In this document: piece by piece, positions 62,051-64,000 of the stretch
Layout: each line of letters starts with the position of its first letter
How positions within the stretch are numbered: the stretch's first letter is position 1
Source of the DNA: Apostichopus japonicus
Taxonomy: Eukaryota; Echinodermata; Holothuroidea; Aspidochirotida; Stichopodidae
Direction: 5' to 3'
DNA: 64,000 bases
NCBI RefSeq assembly: GCF_037975245.1
Contig: NC_092561.1
Location: 20,839,008-20,903,007 of the forward strand
Notes under the pieces: generated by a model
Told to the model about the DNA's origin: nothing
The model's input: the letters and a program-made list of their open reading frames with translations, nothing else
Databases searched by the model: none
Translations under genes and position numbers: made by a program

Positions 62051-63977
62051 CCTCCCCCCCAATAATAACTGTATTTGCCTCCCCCCAATAATAACTGTAT
62101 TTGCCTCCCCCCCAATAATAACTGTATTTGCCTCCCCCCCAATAATAACTGTATTTGCCTCCCCCCCAATAATAACTGTATTTGCCTCCCCCCCCCAATA
62201 ATAACTGTATTTGCCCCCCCCCCCCAATAATAACTGTATTTGCCTCCCCCCAATAATAACTGTATTTGCCTCCCCCCCAATAATAACTGTATTTGCCCCC
62301 CCAATAATAACTGTATTTGCCTCCCCCCCCAATAATAACTGTATTTGCCTCCCCCCCAATAATAACTGTATTTGCCTCCCCCCCAATAATAACTGTATTT
62401 GCCTCCCCCCCAATAATAACTGTATTTGCCCCCCAATAATAACTGTATTTGCCCCCCCAATAATAACTGTATTTGCCTCCCCCCCAATAATAACTGTATT
62501 TGCCTCCCCCCCAATAATAACTGTATTTGCCTCCCCCCCAATAATAACTGTATTTGCCCCCCCCAATAATAACTGTATTTGCCTCCCCCCCAATAATAAC
62601 TGTATTTGCCTCCCCCCCAATAATAACTGTATTTGCCTCCCCCCCAATAATAACTGTATTTGCCTCCCCCCAATAATAACTGTATTTGCCCCCCCAATAA
62701 TAACTGTATTTGCCCCCCCAATAATAACTGTATTTGCCTCCCCCCCAATAATAACTGTATTTGCCTCCCCCCCAATAATAACTGTATTTGCCTCCCCCCA
62801 ATAATAACTGTATTTGCCTCCCCCCTCCCCCCCCTCCCCCCAATAATAACTGTATTTGCCCCCCCAATAATAACTGTATTTGCCCCCCCCAATAATAACT
62901 GTATTTGCCTCCCCCCCAATAATAACTGTATTTGCCTCCCCCCTCCCCCCCCCTCCCCCCAATAATAACTGTATTTGCCCCCCCCAATAATAACTGTATT
63001 TGCCCCCCAATAATAACTGTATTTGCCTCCCCCCCAATAATAACTGTATTTGCCTCCCCCTCCCCCCCAATAATAACTGTATTTGCCTCCCCCCAATAAT
63101 AACTGTATTTGCCTCCCCCCTCCCCCCTCCCCCCAATAATAACTGTATTTGCCTCCCCCCCTCCCCCCAATAATAACTGTATTTGCCCCCCCCCAATAAT
63201 AACTGTATTTGCCCCCCCCAATAATAACTGTATTTGCCTCCCCCCCAATAATAACTGTATTTGCCTCCCCCCTCCCCCCAATAATAACTGTATTTGCCCC
63301 CCCCCCAATAATAACTGTATTTGCCCCCCCCCCCAATAATAACTGTATTTGCCTCCCCCCCAATAATAACTGTATTTGCCTCCCCCCTCCCCCCCCAATA
63401 ATAACTGTATTTGCCTCCCCCCAATAATAACTGTATTTGCCTCCCCCCTCCCCCCTCCCCCCAATAATAACTGTATTTGCCTCCCCCCTCCCCCCTCCCC
63501 CTCCCCCCAATAATAACTGTATTTGCCTCCCCCCTCCCCCCAATAATAACTGTATTTGCCCCCCCCCCAATAATAACTGTATTTGCCCCCCCCCCCAATA
63601 ATAACTGTATTTGCCTCCCCCCGAATAATAACTGTATTTGCCTCCCCCCTCCCCCCCCCCAATAATAACTGTATTTGCCTCCCCCCAATAATAACTGTAT
63701 TTGCCTCCCCCCCTCCCCCCTCCCCCCAATAATAACTGTATTTGCCTCCCCCCTCCCCCCTCCCCCTCCCCCCCAATAATAACTGTATTTGCCCCCCCCC
63801 TCCCCCCAATAATAACTGTATTTGCCTCCCCCCTCCCCCCCCCAATAATAACTGTATTTGCCTCCCCCCAATAATAACTGTATTTGCCTCCCCCCCTCCC
63901 CCCTCCCCCCAATAATAACTGTATTTGCCTCCCCCCTCCCCCCTCCCCCTCCCCCCCAATAATAACTGTATTTGCCT
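62051..63977. repeat. Variable-length array: aataataactgtatttgcc plus C tracts
   Basis: About 65-70 units, each made of aataataactgtatttgcc followed by t and 6-7 C, or by 7-10 C, or by several CCCCCCT blocks. C-tract length and number of blocks increase to the right. The minus strand reads as repeated GGGGGG-A-GGGGGG, strongly G-quadruplex-prone. Minus-strand ORFs of about 665 codons are artefacts. Confidence 0.97.
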
Positions 63978-64000
63978 TTGGCATCTTTACAAGCTACCTG
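63978..64000. other. Short unique flank at window end
   Basis: Leaves the array as tttggcatctttacaagcta. Read on the minus strand it contains CAG-GTAGCT, a donor-like word; nothing can be concluded from 23 bases. Confidence 0.3.

Noticed and set aside
61883-63984. Minus-strand ORFs of about 665 codons rich in glycine and tyrosine
   Set aside because: Translations of the C-tract array; frame changes with tract length and no signal peptide or domain is present.

Overview
The window is AT-rich, intron-dominated animal DNA. The only cellular gene I can identify lies on the minus strand. Its exons encode the ankyrin domain and following linker of a myosin phosphatase targeting subunit (PPP1R12/MYPT family). 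Several features suggest a marine invertebrate deuterostome, perhaps an echinoderm such as a sea cucumber: family-level protein similarity to MYPT1 with many substitutions, a tRNA-derived SINE with an (ATT)n tail, hAT and TTAA-flanked DNA transposons, and an extreme minisatellite load. The phylum is an inference; no species-diagnostic sequence was found.

Gene layout (minus strand, 5' to 3' from high to low coordinates): exons at 46518-46400, 43084-42925, 28497-28353, 26740-26663, 19624-19557, 11563-11507 (57 bp, frame-neutral), 5664-5556, and a weaker candidate at 4416-4377. All junction phases agree. The 5' end (start codon, PP1-binding motif, first ankyrin repeats) is not seen and should lie above 64000. 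The 3' end (C-terminal coiled coil) should lie below 1. The gene therefore exceeds 42 kb here and probably spans the whole window. The long unspliced ORFs in the window come from tandem repeats, not genes.

Tandem repeats by region: 66 bp (1-250), 66 bp (1055-2887), 36 bp G-rich (6087-6304), ~28 bp degenerate (10790-11225), ~68 bp degenerate (13330-13890), 49 bp (16895-17600), 44 bp (23085-23735), 54 bp x ~57 (29875-32955), 37 bp (33891-34300), 38 bp (36016-36512), 56 bp x ~31 (38027-39768), ~131 bp (43735-46392, disrupted by two transposons), 74 bp x 19 identical (47420-48826), 40 bp (50147-50396), degenerate AGTACT-rich (51542-53092), 76 bp x ~13 (54236-55227), ~150 bp (58600-59040), 58 bp x 7 identical (61368-61773), and an A/T block plus C-tract array (62051-63977).

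Mobile elements: a hAT-type element with a perfect 8-bp target duplication (43779-45510), a tRNA-derived SINE (45945-46341), a TTAA-flanked element carrying a THAP-domain ORF (56316-57932, Kolobok-like), a second TTAA-flanked element (59942-60757), and a probable palindromic MITE (12562-12805). The remaining stretches are intron with no recognisable gene.
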